From the NCBI RefSeq assembly GCF_004295345.1, contig NZ_CP036200.1, forward strand, positions 310,001 to 374,000: a DNA stretch of 64,000 nucleotides, written 5' to 3'. Origin of the DNA: Shewanella maritima. GTDB lineage: Bacteria; Pseudomonadota; Gammaproteobacteria; Enterobacterales; Shewanellaceae. This document shows positions 34,550 to 44,402 of the stretch, in pieces. A program made the translations under genes and the position numbers. The notes below the pieces were generated by a model. It searched no databases. It saw only the letters and a program-made list of their open reading frames with translations, and was not told the origin of the DNA. Position 1 is the stretch's first letter. Each line of letters starts with the position of its first letter.

Positions 34550-36307
34550 TTAGAACAAGTTCTCAGGCATAGACATAATCGCGCTATCGCCTTGGTTCAC
34601 TTGCGCTAGGTGGTAGTCTGCTTTTGCAAGTAGCTTATCCATATAGAAGCGCGCAACAAACGCTTTTTGCGCTTTAAAGTCACTATCTTCATGGTTGGCT
34701 GCTTTATCTGCCATCAACAGTGAGTAGAAGCCATAAAGGGTGTAACCAAAGGCATCTAAGAAGTCGACTGCACTAGCATTGATTAACGCAGGTTGGGCAA
34801 CCTTGTTATCGTTAATAAATGCAGCGGTTTGTACAATCTGCTCAAATCTATCTAGCACAGCTTCTTTGTCAGCGTCATCAATATGACTTAAGCCAGCTAA
34901 ATCTTCGCGCACATCTGCAACAAACTCTTTAAGCGTAGCGAGGTTGTCGCCAGTCACCTTACGACCTAGGAAGTCAATCGCCTGAATACCGTTAGTGCCT
35001 TCGTAAATTTGTGCGATACGGGTGTCACGTACCAGTTGCTCGATACCCGTTTCACGAATGTAACCATGACCACCGAATACTTGCTGCGCCATGATGGTGG
35101 CATCTAAACCGCGATCGGATAAGAATGCTTTCGCAACTGGCGTCATTAAGCCAACGTAACGCGCTGCTTTTGATTTTGCTTCATCGCTGCCATATTTGGC
35201 TAAATCTAATTGCTTGCCGGTAAATACTGACAGCGCGCGACCTGCATCGGTTAATGCGCGAATGGTAAGTAGCATACGGCGCACATCGCCGTGAACAATA
35301 ATTGGGTCGCTGTCAGCACCTGTTGGAGAGCCACCAGCCGCTAAACCTTGCATGCGCTCTTTGGCATACTCGGCCGCCATTTGGTAAGCCGCTTGTGAGC
35401 TACCTAAACCTTGAATACCAATCGCTAGGCGTTCGTAGTTCATCATAGTGAACATACACACTAGGCCGCGATTTGGCTTGCCAACTAAATAGCCTTTGGC
35501 ATTGTCAAAGTTCATCACACAAGTGGCTGACGCCTTCAAACCCATTTTGTGCTCGATTGAACCAACCGAAACGCCGTTCGCCTCACCTAGGCTACCGTCT
35601 TCATTCACGTTGATTTTTGGCACAAGGAATAATGAAATACCATTAGTGTCAGGCAGTTTTGCCAGAACCAAGTGAATCACGTTTTCAGTTAAGTCGTGGT
35701 CACCACCAGTAATAAAGATTTTAGTGCCAGAAATAGCATAGCTGCCGTCATCGTTTGGTACCGCTTTAGTGCGAATGGTGCGAAGGTCAGAGCCTGATTG
35801 CGGCTCTGTCATATCCATTGCGCCCGCCCATTGACCTGAATATAGGTTTGGCAGGTAAGTATTCTTTAGTTCATCTGTTGCGTGAGCATTGATTGCCAGC
35901 GCTGCGCCTGCGGTTAACGAGCCGTAAAGCGTAAATGAGTTACACGCGCTGTAGCTCATTTCATCAACCAGAACCCCAAGCATTTTCGGCATACCCATTC
36001 CGCCAAGTTCAGCATCACCACAAAGACCGACCCAACCGCCATCAGCAAATTCTTGGTAAGCCTCTTTAAAACCGTCTGGCGTGATCACTTTATCGCCCTC
36101 ATGGCGTACGCCTTGTTCATCGCCACTTCTGTTTAAAGGGTGGATTAGATCACGGCTAATCTTGCTGGCTTCATCTAAGATAGCCATTGCCGTATCGGTA
36201 TCGACCATCTCTGCAATATCCGGCATCGACTGCCAGGTTGATGTTGCGTCAAAAACGTCTTCGAGCAGGAACTGCATGTCTTTTAGCGGAGCTTGATACG
36301 GATTCAT
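34550..36307 (-). CDS. Acyl-CoA dehydrogenase with extended C-terminal domain
   Basis: A 585-residue acyl-CoA dehydrogenase of the enlarged (FadE/AcdA-like) class. Flavin and substrate motifs include GAMDMTEPQSGSDLRTIRTKA and ISGTKIFITGGDHD. The C-terminal core includes QVFGGHGYIRETGIEQLVRDTRIAQ and IYEGTNGIQAIDFLGRK, where the Glu of YEGTN is the usual catalytic base. The final 130 residues form the extra C-terminal domain of this class. It catalyses the first oxidation of beta-oxidation. A PsrA-type box lies 22-39 nt upstream of the start, predicting fatty-acid-responsive control. It is monocistronic. Confidence 0.92.
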   Translation of the reverse strand: MNPYQAPLKDMQFLLEDVFDATSTWQSMPDIAEMVDTDTAMAILDEASKISRDLIHPLNRSGDEQGVRHEGDKVITPDGFKEAYQEFADGGWVGLCGDAELGGMGMPKMLGVLVDEMSYSACNSFTLYGSLTAGAALAINAHATDELKNTYLPNLYSGQWAGAMDMTEPQSGSDLRTIRTKAVPNDDGSYAISGTKIFITGGDHDLTENVIHLVLAKLPDTNGISLFLVPKINVNEDGSLGEANGVSVGSIEHKMGLKASATCVMNFDNAKGYLVGKPNRGLVCMFTMMNYERLAIGIQGLGSSQAAYQMAAEYAKERMQGLAAGGSPTGADSDPIIVHGDVRRMLLTIRALTDAGRALSVFTGKQLDLAKYGSDEAKSKAARYVGLMTPVAKAFLSDRGLDATIMAQQVFGGHGYIRETGIEQLVRDTRIAQIYEGTNGIQAIDFLGRKVTGDNLATLKEFVADVREDLAGLSHIDDADKEAVLDRFEQIVQTAAFINDNKVAQPALINASAVDFLDAFGYTLYGFYSLLMADKAANHEDSDFKAQKAFVARFYMDKLLAKADYHLAQVNQGDSAIMSMPENLF

Positions 36308-36328
36308 ATTATTCTCTTAAACAGATGA

Positions 36329-36346
36329 TTCAAACGAGTGTTTCAA
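36329..36346. promoter_or_regulatory. Candidate PsrA box upstream of acyl-CoA dehydrogenase
   Basis: TTCAAACGAGTGTTTCAA contains CAAAC-GAGT-GTTTC, an exact fit to the (G/C)AAAC-N2-4-GTTT(G/C) PsrA pattern. It lies immediately upstream of the acyl-CoA dehydrogenase start, where a repressor would act. Confidence 0.6.
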
Positions 36347-36586
36347 TTATTATCCAAAGCCGTTACAAAATACAAGCAATTTATCTCAATCTAACTAGAG
36401 TAAAGTCTCTAAAATCAAGCTTTGAGCGCACTACCTTGCTGACTTAGCTTTTATGCGCAATCTCGGTTGCTCAGCTGCAATCAATCCGACTCTAACCATG
36501 ACATATCGCATCTTGATCCGTTAGACTATAGCCCTCTATACAGCACTAGCAGTTAACTTTAACGCTGCAAATTACAGACATCCCAC

Positions 36587-37435
36587 ATGACAGACACGCC
36601 ACACTTAAGCTTTGAACAGGTCACCATCTTTGGTAATGCCAAAGGCGAAATTCAAGTACCCAATCAAGGAATTGCCATTACGTTTAACTCAACCCGCCGC
36701 GCAGAGCCAAACGTGATCAACATTTGTAATGGCCCATATGCTAAGTCTGATAAAAGCTTTGTGGTGAGTAACAGCCCAGATGATGAATGGTTAGAGCAGC
36801 AACTTGATACAGTAGCCAAACAAATTGAGCCGCAAATAGGCTGCTGGCCGTCAACAGGATTGGTAACGGTGATTTTAATGTCGTTATTGAGTAAACAGGT
36901 TAATGTGCAACGTATGGCTTTATTGCCAAGCCTAATGCGTGATGAAGATATGCCGAAAGCACAACATCTGCTGTGTGTGGTACATAATTGGTTAGGCGAA
37001 AGACGTATCGCTTTAGGACTTGTGCTAATCAACAAGCACATTCAATGGCCAGAGTTATTTTTATCGCCGTTAGTGACTAGTGAAGATAATGAAAAAGCAC
37101 AGGCGCTAGATGAGCAAAACCTTGAAATAGCCAATCCATTTGAGCTGCTACATAAAATAAGCCGCAAAGCAGAAACACCAGCGGCGATGATTTACACCTT
37201 TCAAATTTCAATCTTTAAGCAGCTTGCCCAAATGAGCGACCACATTTGGCTGACTATGGCGTCAACCAAAGCACTAATTCAGGTTGAAGCTATCTTTGCT
37301 CATGAGCAAGCTGAAACCCAGCCAAGCCCCTGGTATCTCACCGACCCTAAGGTCAATCAATACCTAGATCCAATCCGCCATCACCTAGCTTATTGCCAAC
37401 AGTTGATCGCGGTGGCGAGTGTTCAAGGGAAATAA
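36587..37435 (+). CDS. Hypothetical protein, 282 residues
   Basis: I do not recognise this family. The N-terminal third is beta-like (LSFEQVTIFGNAKGEIQVPN, then FNSTRRAEPNVINICNGPYA). A helical centre contains WPSTGLVTVILMSLLSK and LPSLMRDEDMPKAQHLLCVVHNW. The C-terminal part is helical, with no signal peptide or clear membrane segment. NICNGPYA recalls an active-site turn but no catalytic motif is certain. It is a single gene with a strong terminator. Codon use is like its neighbours. Confidence 0.7.
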   Translation: MTDTPHLSFEQVTIFGNAKGEIQVPNQGIAITFNSTRRAEPNVINICNGPYAKSDKSFVVSNSPDDEWLEQQLDTVAKQIEPQIGCWPSTGLVTVILMSLLSKQVNVQRMALLPSLMRDEDMPKAQHLLCVVHNWLGERRIALGLVLINKHIQWPELFLSPLVTSEDNEKAQALDEQNLEIANPFELLHKISRKAETPAAMIYTFQISIFKQLAQMSDHIWLTMASTKALIQVEAIFAHEQAETQPSPWYLTDPKVNQYLDPIRHHLAYCQQLIAVASVQGK

Positions 37436-37461
37436 TTAGGTTTTTGTAAGATGACTGAAAC

Positions 37462-37495
37462 AACAAAGCCCCAGCATTTCTGCTGGGGCTTTGTT
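37462..37495. terminator. Bidirectional terminator
   Basis: AACAAAGCCCCAGCA and TGCTGGGGCTTTGTT form a perfect 15-bp stem with a TTTC loop. It ends the hypothetical gene on the plus strand and the tRNA-Ser transcript on the minus strand. Confidence 0.9.
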
Positions 37496-37504
37496 TATAA
37501 ATTC

Positions 37505-37592
37505 TGGCGGTGAGGGAGGGATTCGAACCCTCGATACCTTGCGGTATACACACTTTCCAGGCGTGCTCCTTCGGCCACTCGGACACCTCACC
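37505..37592 (-). tRNA. tRNA-Ser (GGA)
   Basis: An 88-nt serine tRNA with a long variable arm. On the minus strand it starts GGTGAGGTGTCCGAGTGG. The anticodon loop is CTGGAAA (anticodon GGA), the T-arm is GGTTCGAATCC and the end is encoded CACCGCCA. It closely matches the E. coli tRNA-Ser(GGA) sequence. Single gene with its own promoter and terminator. Confidence 0.97.
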
Positions 37593-37622
37593 GTATGTCG
37601 ACCTCTTTGAGATCTGGCGGGT

Positions 37623-37651
37623 ACTTTACGCAAATGCCTGATTGTGGTCAA
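37623..37651 (-). promoter_or_regulatory. Promoter of tRNA-Ser
   Basis: On the minus strand TTGACC and TAAAGT are separated by 17 bp, followed by the GC-rich discriminator ACCCGCC typical of stable-RNA promoters under stringent control. Confidence 0.7.
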
Positions 37652-37726
37652 GTTAAAACGCCCTGCTCTGGCGCGTTTGCACATTTGCTAGGCATTTGAG
37701 TTAACTAACCTCGAACGTAAAGCCGA

Positions 37727-38368
37727 TTACCAAGCATTAGCCAACAAAATCGGGAACAAGCCTTTGACTCCTGTGGCGATAATCTCGATACCTAGCGAGA
37801 ACATTAGTAGGCCCATAATACGGGTAATCACGTTAATGCCTGTAGTACCAAGCAACTTGAAAATAACCGGCGCCATTCTAAACAGGCCCCAGCTTAAGCT
37901 ACCGAAAATTATCACGGTAACAAACATCCCCATAATATTGGCAAACGAGTTATGCTCTGCAGCAAATACAATCACCGAGCTTAAGGCGCCTGGGCCTGCC
38001 ATCAGTGGCAATGCAAGTGGCACAACAGCTACCGAGTCCATACCTGATGACTCGCGGTCTTCTTCTTTGTTGCGCTTAACTTCACTTATTTTACCTTGCA
38101 GCATCGACATCGCAATAATGCAGATAAGACTGCCACCAGCAATACGGAACGATGACAGCGAGATACTGAACATATTGAGAATATGCTGACCTATGGTGAT
38201 GGTCACGATTAGGATCACCACTACCGCAAAGTTGGCTACCTTGTTGGTATGTTCGCGCTCAGCATCAGTCTGGTGACTGGTTAAGCTAACAAATACAGGT
38301 AATAGCCCTACTGGGTTGATAATTGCCACCAGCCCTAAAAAGAACTTGATAAACAACATGTAGTCCAA
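37727..38368 (-). CDS. ychE: MarC-family inner-membrane protein (YchE-like)
   Basis: A 213-residue six-helix membrane protein of the MarC/YchE/YhgN group. It contains AIINPVGLLPVFVSLTSHQT, FRIAGGSLICIIAMSMLQGK, VVPLALPLMAGPGALSSVIV and TGINVITRIMGLLMFSLGIEI. Similarity is closest to E. coli YchE by eye. Members have been proposed as amino acid transporters, but the role is not firmly settled. Single gene. Confidence 0.88.
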   Translation of the reverse strand: MDYMLFIKFFLGLVAIINPVGLLPVFVSLTSHQTDAEREHTNKVANFAVVVILIVTITIGQHILNMFSISLSSFRIAGGSLICIIAMSMLQGKISEVKRNKEEDRESSGMDSVAVVPLALPLMAGPGALSSVIVFAAEHNSFANIMGMFVTVIIFGSLSWGLFRMAPVIFKLLGTTGINVITRIMGLLMFSLGIEIIATGVKGLFPILLANAW

Positions 38369-38807
38369 TCTCGTATCCTCACTGTTAATTTACGTGATGT
38401 ATATGGTACTTGCCCGGCCGAAAGCCTATAAAAAGCTAAGCTTGTCCAAGCCGTTTTGTAGAACAAAGATTAAGTCTAGTCGCTAAATACTTATTTCGAC
38501 TGCTAAATATCTAGTACAACTGTTAAATTTCGGCGCTAATGTAGCGGATAAAGTGATTATCGCAAAATGAGAAATTTAGTAACCAAACATGATATTTGGA
38601 TTAGTTTTTCTAAGTGAAAAGATCACAGTTTTAGCTCTATCAAAGACGAAGACAAACAATGGCTAGATACTGCGGCTATTATCATGGGGAACGCGGGTTA
38701 AAAAATTGTAATCAAATAAAAAAGGATGCCCTAAGGCACCCTTTAATTTAACTAAGCTAATATCAAAAAATCCATCAGCTTCTATTTCAATAGCAAATAG
38801 TTAATTG
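38369..38807. other. Intergenic region between ychE and the S9 peptidase gene
   Basis: It contains the peptidase terminator (38721-38744) and the ychE promoter region. No further gene, RNA or repeat was recognised in the AT-rich remainder. Confidence 0.4.
38721..38744 (-). terminator. Terminator after the S9 peptidase gene
   Basis: AAAGGATGCC and GGCACCCTTT pair with one A-C mismatch around CTAA. On the minus strand TTTTTTATTT follows. Confidence 0.8.
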
Positions 38808-40862
38808 CTATTTCTTTTCAGTCCACTTGTCCATCCAACGGAATACATTTTCGTACCATTGGCCTAGGTTATCCTGATTTAAGATCCAGTGGTTTTCATC
38901 TGGGAACATTAACAGTTCAGATGGAATACCTTTGCGCTGCATGTAAGTGAATGCACCTAGACCTTGACCGTATGGTACACGGAAGTCTTTTTCACCGTGG
39001 ATAACCAGCATAGGTGTTTGCCAGTTTTCTACATAGTTAACTGGGTTGAACTTCTCGTACAGGTCTTTTTTCTGCTCGTAAGTGCCGCCGAACTCATGCT
39101 CGATGAACCATAGTTCTTCTGTCACATAGTACATAGAACGTAGATCGAATAGACCAGCGTGGTTGATTAGACATTTGAAGCCGTCGTTCCAGTTACCCTG
39201 GATCCAGTTCATCATGTAACCACCATATGAACCACCTAATGCACAGGCATTGTTGGCATCTAACCAAGGCTGTTGCTTGGTCACTGCATCCATACCTTTT
39301 TGCAAGTCAACGAGTGGCTTACCGCCCCAGTCTTCGCTAATTGAGTCAGTAAATGCTTGGCCATAACCAGTAGAACCGTGGAAATCGACCATAACCACAC
39401 CATAACCCGCACCTGACCATAGCTGAGCGTTCCAGCGACCAGAGAATGAGTTACCGAATGAACCTTGTGGACCACCATGAACTAGGTAAGCGATTGGATA
39501 CTTTTTACCTTCTTCATAGTTGTATGGTTTGATCCAGTAGCCGTGTACTTTCTCGTCATTCCAGCCTTTAAAGCTAAACTGCTCAAACTCACCGAACTTA
39601 ATCTTGCTAAGTTTATCTTGGTTTACTTGAGTTAAACGAGTTAGATGCTCACCTTCATGGTTAACTGTATAAAGGTCACCCGGCTCAACTAAAGAGCGCT
39701 TGTTGAAGATCAGCTTGTCTTCAGTTGCTGCAATTAGGCTGTTGCTACCATCGTTGTAGATTGGGCGCACGTCACCAAATTGAGTGTTAACTTCAAAGAT
39801 GCTGACTTGACCTACATCTTGCGCAGTGACATATAGCTTGCGGCCATCTTTACTGAACATCAGTGAGTGTGGGCTGCGATCCCAAAGTGGCGCGACTTCT
39901 TTTTCCTGACCTGTGACATTATCACGCAGCATGATGCGGAAACGGTCTGCTTCAAAACCTGGTTTGCTCATCGCAAGATATGCAAGGTAACGACCGTCAG
40001 CCGAGAACGTTGGGTGTGCATCCCAGGCTTTGTTAGCTTCAGTTAGGTTAACGGCTTCACCGCCTGTTACGGGCACTTGCCATAGGTCATAGTTTGTTGT
40101 CCAAGCTTGGGTATTGCTTGGTGCTTTTGCCGTGTAAACAATGTGCTTGCCATCTGGGGTGAAAGTTACTTCTTCCATGCCAGAGAACGGCTTAGGCGGC
40201 GTTTCTGTATCGCGGCCTTGAGTCACGTTTACCGCATCTTTGATGGTTTTACCGTTAAGGCTTGCTACAAAGATATGGTTGCGAGCATGGTCTTCCCAGG
40301 TGTCCCAGTGGCGCACCATTAGCTGCTTGTATTCACGGCCTGTGGTTTTAGCATCAGCTACTTGTTGCTTCTTTTCTACTGTGCAAGCTAGGTCTTTACA
40401 CTCTGGGAATACGCGCATGTTCAAAGCGACTTGTTTACCGTCTGCCGATAACACATAACCTTGAATATCTAGCGGTAAGTCAGAGATAACCTGTGCTTCG
40501 CCGCCGGTCAGCGACATATTGAATAGCTGGCTGCTTCCGGTGCGATTTGCTAGGAAGTATATCGACTTGTCATCTGGCGCGAATTTCACATCGTGCTCAG
40601 TGCCTTTTACTGAAGTTAGCTGCTTAGGCTTAGCGTTTTTGTCGCTTAGGTCTAACTGGTATAGATCTGAGCTTGCTTTACCGTCGGCATCAATCAGTTT
40701 TACAGCATAAACAAGGGTGTTACCGTCGTTTGATACTGCTGCGCTGTGAAGTTTGTTTAGGTTAGATAGGTCTTGTACCGTGAAGGCACGCTGGTCAGCG
40801 GCAACTGCACTGCTCATCATACCTGCTGCAGCTAGGGCGATGAATATAGAAGATGTTTTCAT
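38808..40862 (-). CDS. S9 family prolyl oligopeptidase-type peptidase
   Basis: A 684-residue secreted serine peptidase. The signal peptide is MKTSSIFIALAAAGMMSSAVA. WD40-like beta-propeller repeats of the PD40 kind (e.g. VKFAPDDKSIYFLANRTGSS, PTFSADGRYLAYLAMSKPG) fill the first 400 residues. The alpha/beta hydrolase domain has the nucleophile ALGGSYGGYMMNW, Asp in VIHGEKDFRVPYGQG and His in FPDENHWILN. It probably acts as a periplasmic dipeptidyl or acylaminoacyl peptidase. It is a single gene next to fumarase, a neighbourhood I recall from Shewanella. Confidence 0.92.
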   Translation of the reverse strand: MKTSSIFIALAAAGMMSSAVAADQRAFTVQDLSNLNKLHSAAVSNDGNTLVYAVKLIDADGKASSDLYQLDLSDKNAKPKQLTSVKGTEHDVKFAPDDKSIYFLANRTGSSQLFNMSLTGGEAQVISDLPLDIQGYVLSADGKQVALNMRVFPECKDLACTVEKKQQVADAKTTGREYKQLMVRHWDTWEDHARNHIFVASLNGKTIKDAVNVTQGRDTETPPKPFSGMEEVTFTPDGKHIVYTAKAPSNTQAWTTNYDLWQVPVTGGEAVNLTEANKAWDAHPTFSADGRYLAYLAMSKPGFEADRFRIMLRDNVTGQEKEVAPLWDRSPHSLMFSKDGRKLYVTAQDVGQVSIFEVNTQFGDVRPIYNDGSNSLIAATEDKLIFNKRSLVEPGDLYTVNHEGEHLTRLTQVNQDKLSKIKFGEFEQFSFKGWNDEKVHGYWIKPYNYEEGKKYPIAYLVHGGPQGSFGNSFSGRWNAQLWSGAGYGVVMVDFHGSTGYGQAFTDSISEDWGGKPLVDLQKGMDAVTKQQPWLDANNACALGGSYGGYMMNWIQGNWNDGFKCLINHAGLFDLRSMYYVTEELWFIEHEFGGTYEQKKDLYEKFNPVNYVENWQTPMLVIHGEKDFRVPYGQGLGAFTYMQRKGIPSELLMFPDENHWILNQDNLGQWYENVFRWMDKWTEKK

Positions 40863-41169
40863 TGTTATTGGGTCTCGATTTTTCGATTGTTACCAAAGCC
40901 TTTTTATCAAGACTACGACCCACATCTGCATGCTTTATGAGTCGGCTTGAAACCAGCTTAAGCGCGGCTTTGGTTTGTTATTTATGCTTGAACTTTGTTT
41001 AAAAGTGCTAGCAGACTAGCGAAAGCAAAACGCCTAAGCAACTGCTTTTGTTTAAAGCAGCGGCTTAAGCGTTAAATTGTGAGCAAAACGTGCGCTAATG
41101 TTTGCCTAACGGCTTAGGCTAATACGAAAAAGTAGTTTTTATGCCTGACATTAGCGCAGCTATTTACTT
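40863..41169. other. Intergenic region between S9 peptidase and fumarase
   Basis: It holds the fumarase terminator at 41029-41073 and the peptidase promoter region. No gene was recognised. Confidence 0.4.
41029..41073 (-). terminator. Extended hairpin terminator after fumarase
   Basis: An outer stem AACGCCTAAGC / GCTTAAGCGTT (one mismatch) encloses an inner perfect stem CTGCTTT / AAAGCAG. On the minus strand it is followed by TTTTGCTTT. Confidence 0.7.
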
Positions 41170-42711
41170 TTAGGCTTTCGCATCAGCTATATTCACTTTC
41201 CAAATCGCAGGGCCTGTATCGTGTGCATTCACGCCCTGGCTATCTACCGCAACGGTCACTGGCATGTCTTTGACTTCAAACTCGTAAATCGCTTCCATGC
41301 CTAAGTCTTCAAACGCGACTACGCGAGACTTCTTAATGGCTTTAGAAACCAGATAAGCTGCGCCGCCAACGGCCATCAAGTAAACCGCTTTGTGCTTTTT
41401 AATCGACTCAACGGTTTGTGGGCCGCGCTCAGATTTACCAATCATGCCCATTAGGCCAGTTTTCTCTAGCATTAGGTCAGTGAACTTATCCATACGGGTT
41501 GCTGTAGTTGGGCCTGCAGGGCCAACTACTTCATCACCAACTGGATCAACTGGGCCTACGTAGTAAATGAACTTACCAGTAAAGTCGACGCCTTCTGGTA
41601 AACCTTCGCCTGACTCAATTAGCGTTTGAATACGTTTATGAGCAGCGTCACGGCCTGTTAGCATTTTACCGTTGAGCAATAAGGTGTCACCGCTTTTCCA
41701 TTTTTCAATGTCAGCTTGAGTGACATTATCAAGGTCAACACGGTGAGTGTTCTCACCCGCTTCACGAGTAATTTCTGGCCAGTCTTCCAGTGCAGGCGGC
41801 GCTATATCCGCTGGGCCATTGCCATCTAGATGGAAGTGTACATGACGAGTTGCCGCGCAATTTGGGATCATCACAACTGGCTTAGATGCCGCGTGAGTTG
41901 GCGCTGACTTGATTTTGATATCCAGCACTGTGGTTAAACCGCCAAGACCTTGGGCACCGATACCTAAGTCGTTACAACGATTAAAGATATCCAAACGCAG
42001 CTTTTCTTCTGCTGTTTCTGCGCCTTTATCTAACAGCTCATGGATATCAACAGGGTCCATTAATGACTCTTTTGCCATTACCGCGGCTTTTTCAGCCGTG
42101 CCGCCGATACCTATGCCTAACATACCTGGTGGACACCAGCCTGCGCCCATGGTTGGCAAGGTTTTCTCGACCCAAGCTGCGATATCGTCAGACGGGTTTA
42201 GCATGACCATTTTAGATTTGTTTTCAGAGCCACCGCCTTTTGCTGCAATCGCAACTTCAACGTGACTGCCTGGCACCATATCAATATGCACTACTGATGG
42301 GGTGTTATCTCGGGTGTTTTTACGCGCACCAGCAGGGTCTGCCACAATGGATGCACGCAGCGGGTTATCAGGATTAGTGTAAGCACGGCGAACGCCTTCA
42401 TCCACCATTTGCTGCACTGTCATGTCCGTTTTGTCCCACTGCACATTCATACCAATCTTAACGAACGTGGTTACGATACCTGTGTCTTGACACAATGGAC
42501 GTTTACCTTCGGCTGACATGCGCGAGTTAATCAAGATTTGCGCAATGGCATCCTTTGCAGCTGGGCTTTCCTCTTTAAGGTAAGCCTCGTGCATGGCATC
42601 AACGAAATCTTTAGGGTGATAGTAGGAGATGTACTGTAGTGAGTCAGCAATGCTTTCAATAAAGTCAGCCTGCTTAATAACAACAGCTTGAGATGTTTCA
42701 CTAGTGGACAT
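41170..42711 (-). CDS. fumA: Class I (iron-sulfur) fumarate hydratase
   Basis: A 513-residue oxygen-sensitive fumarase converting fumarate to malate in the TCA cycle. Candidate [4Fe-4S] cysteines are in RPLCQDTGIVTTF, GAGWCPPGMLGIGIGG and IPNCAATRHVHFH. The C-terminal beta domain has GPVDPVGDEVVGPAGPTTATRMD and AVGGAAYLVSKAIKKSR. Both halves of the class I enzyme are in one chain. It is a single gene with its own hairpin terminator. Class I paralogues (fumA/fumB) cannot be separated by sequence alone here. Confidence 0.92.
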   Translation of the reverse strand: MSTSETSQAVVIKQADFIESIADSLQYISYYHPKDFVDAMHEAYLKEESPAAKDAIAQILINSRMSAEGKRPLCQDTGIVTTFVKIGMNVQWDKTDMTVQQMVDEGVRRAYTNPDNPLRASIVADPAGARKNTRDNTPSVVHIDMVPGSHVEVAIAAKGGGSENKSKMVMLNPSDDIAAWVEKTLPTMGAGWCPPGMLGIGIGGTAEKAAVMAKESLMDPVDIHELLDKGAETAEEKLRLDIFNRCNDLGIGAQGLGGLTTVLDIKIKSAPTHAASKPVVMIPNCAATRHVHFHLDGNGPADIAPPALEDWPEITREAGENTHRVDLDNVTQADIEKWKSGDTLLLNGKMLTGRDAAHKRIQTLIESGEGLPEGVDFTGKFIYYVGPVDPVGDEVVGPAGPTTATRMDKFTDLMLEKTGLMGMIGKSERGPQTVESIKKHKAVYLMAVGGAAYLVSKAIKKSRVVAFEDLGMEAIYEFEVKDMPVTVAVDSQGVNAHDTGPAIWKVNIADAKA

Positions 42712-42929
42712 ATTGGTGCGCTCCAGCAGCCTTTTATGGCTTAGTTTATTTATCGTTGTTTTAAATCAAACTATTGGGAATATGGTCGAAAAGCTTACCG
42801 ATACAGTTTTTTATCTTGTTTGTTGATAAAAGCGGCAGGCGTCAACCACAAGCCCTAATCCTTTTGTGAGCAATATGATACTCTTTCCATCCTTTTTGGG
42901 CTACATCACATTTTAGATAAGGGTTATCG

Positions 42930-44402
42930 ATGTCTGCGCGATCAAATCACACTCTGGCAATTCGCGAATTGGATTGGCAATTAGACACTAAAACTGTGTT
43001 TGGTTTGTTTGCAGCTAAGCCCTGGTCGATGTTATTAGACTCAGGCTTTTCTGATCATATCGATGCCCGCTACGACATTATCGCTATCGACCCAATCGCG
43101 ACACTTACCGCAAATAGCGGCAGCGCGGCAGATAGTTACAGTAATCAATTTACTGCCTTATCTGATGTCATTGCTTATGAACTGGCTGATGCCATTAAGC
43201 AGCAAACTCAAAGCTGCAATGCTTTTGATGCCTTGGATGTGGTAAAACAGCAGCTGTACCCAAAATCGAGCGACACTCACCTGCCCTTTAGCAGCGGCGC
43301 GTTAGGTGCATTTAACTATGACCTAGGTCGTCAGCTTGAAAAACTGCCAGCCACTGCCGCTGATGATATTTCACTGCCTGCAATGAATGTTGGCTTTTAT
43401 GACTTTGTATTGCTGTTTGATTATGCCAATAGCCAATGGCTTGCATGTCACTATCAGGGCGAAACTGCGCTTGAGCAAAAGCTTGCTGAAATTGAACAGC
43501 TAATTACTGCGGCTGAATCCAATAGCGACAGTTTTACTCACTCCTTAGTTAATAAAGCCGAATTCAAGCTTTATAAAGGTTGGCAAACACAAATCAGCCG
43601 TGATGAATATCTGGCTAAGTTTGATCAAGTGCAGGAGTATTTACTCAGTGGCGACTGTTATCAAATTAACTTAACTCAGCGCTTTGAAGCAAAATACCAA
43701 GGTGATGAGTGGCAAGCTTACTGCACACTTACCGCTGCAAACAAAGCGCCATTTTCAGCGTTTATGCGCCTACCTGAGCACTGCATTTTATCTATTTCGC
43801 CAGAGCGCTTTATTCAGGTTAATCAACACCAAATTCAAACTAAGCCGATTAAAGGCACGCTTCCTCGCGGCGCAACACCTGAGCAAGATGCCCTACTTGC
43901 CGCGCAGTTAAAGCTGTCTGAGAAAGATCGCGCTGAGAATTTAATGATTGTTGATTTGCTGCGTAATGATGTTAGCCGCGTTGCCGCGCCTGGCAGTGTT
44001 GCTGTACCTAAGCTATTTGATGTTGAGAGCTTTCCCGCTGTGCACCATTTGGTAAGCACAGTGACTGCCACCATAGACAAAGGTAAAAGCTGCGTGGATG
44101 TGCTTAAAGCCACCTTCCCCGGCGGCTCAATTACTGGCGCGCCTAAAATCCGCGCCATGGAAATTATTGAAGAGTTAGAACCGTCACGCCGCTCTATGTA
44201 TTGCGGCAGTATCGGTTACATCAGTCAAGACAATAAAATGGATACTAGCATCACCATTCGCACCCTAGTAACTGACAAGCAAAACATCTATTGCTGGGCT
44301 GGCGGCGGGATTGTTGCCGACTCAAAAGGCGATGCGGAGTATCAGGAATCATTCGATAAAGTCAGCAAGATTTTGCCAGTGCTAGATAATGGCACTTTGT
44401 AG
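42930..44402 (+). CDS. pabB: Aminodeoxychorismate synthase component I
   Basis: A 490-residue chorismate-binding enzyme that makes 4-amino-4-deoxychorismate for folate. The C-terminal domain has QIQTKPIKGTLPRGATPEQD, SEKDRAENLMIVDLLRNDVSRV, FPGGSITGAPKIRAMEIIEELE and WAGGGIVADSKGDAEYQES. The PIKGT lysine of PabB, rather than the PIAGT of anthranilate synthase, supports the assignment. Slightly longer than E. coli PabB (about 450). It is transcribed divergently from fumarase; no pabA or pabC is adjacent. Confidence 0.93.
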   Translation: MSARSNHTLAIRELDWQLDTKTVFGLFAAKPWSMLLDSGFSDHIDARYDIIAIDPIATLTANSGSAADSYSNQFTALSDVIAYELADAIKQQTQSCNAFDALDVVKQQLYPKSSDTHLPFSSGALGAFNYDLGRQLEKLPATAADDISLPAMNVGFYDFVLLFDYANSQWLACHYQGETALEQKLAEIEQLITAAESNSDSFTHSLVNKAEFKLYKGWQTQISRDEYLAKFDQVQEYLLSGDCYQINLTQRFEAKYQGDEWQAYCTLTAANKAPFSAFMRLPEHCILSISPERFIQVNQHQIQTKPIKGTLPRGATPEQDALLAAQLKLSEKDRAENLMIVDLLRNDVSRVAAPGSVAVPKLFDVESFPAVHHLVSTVTATIDKGKSCVDVLKATFPGGSITGAPKIRAMEIIEELEPSRRSMYCGSIGYISQDNKMDTSITIRTLVTDKQNIYCWAGGGIVADSKGDAEYQESFDKVSKILPVLDNGTL

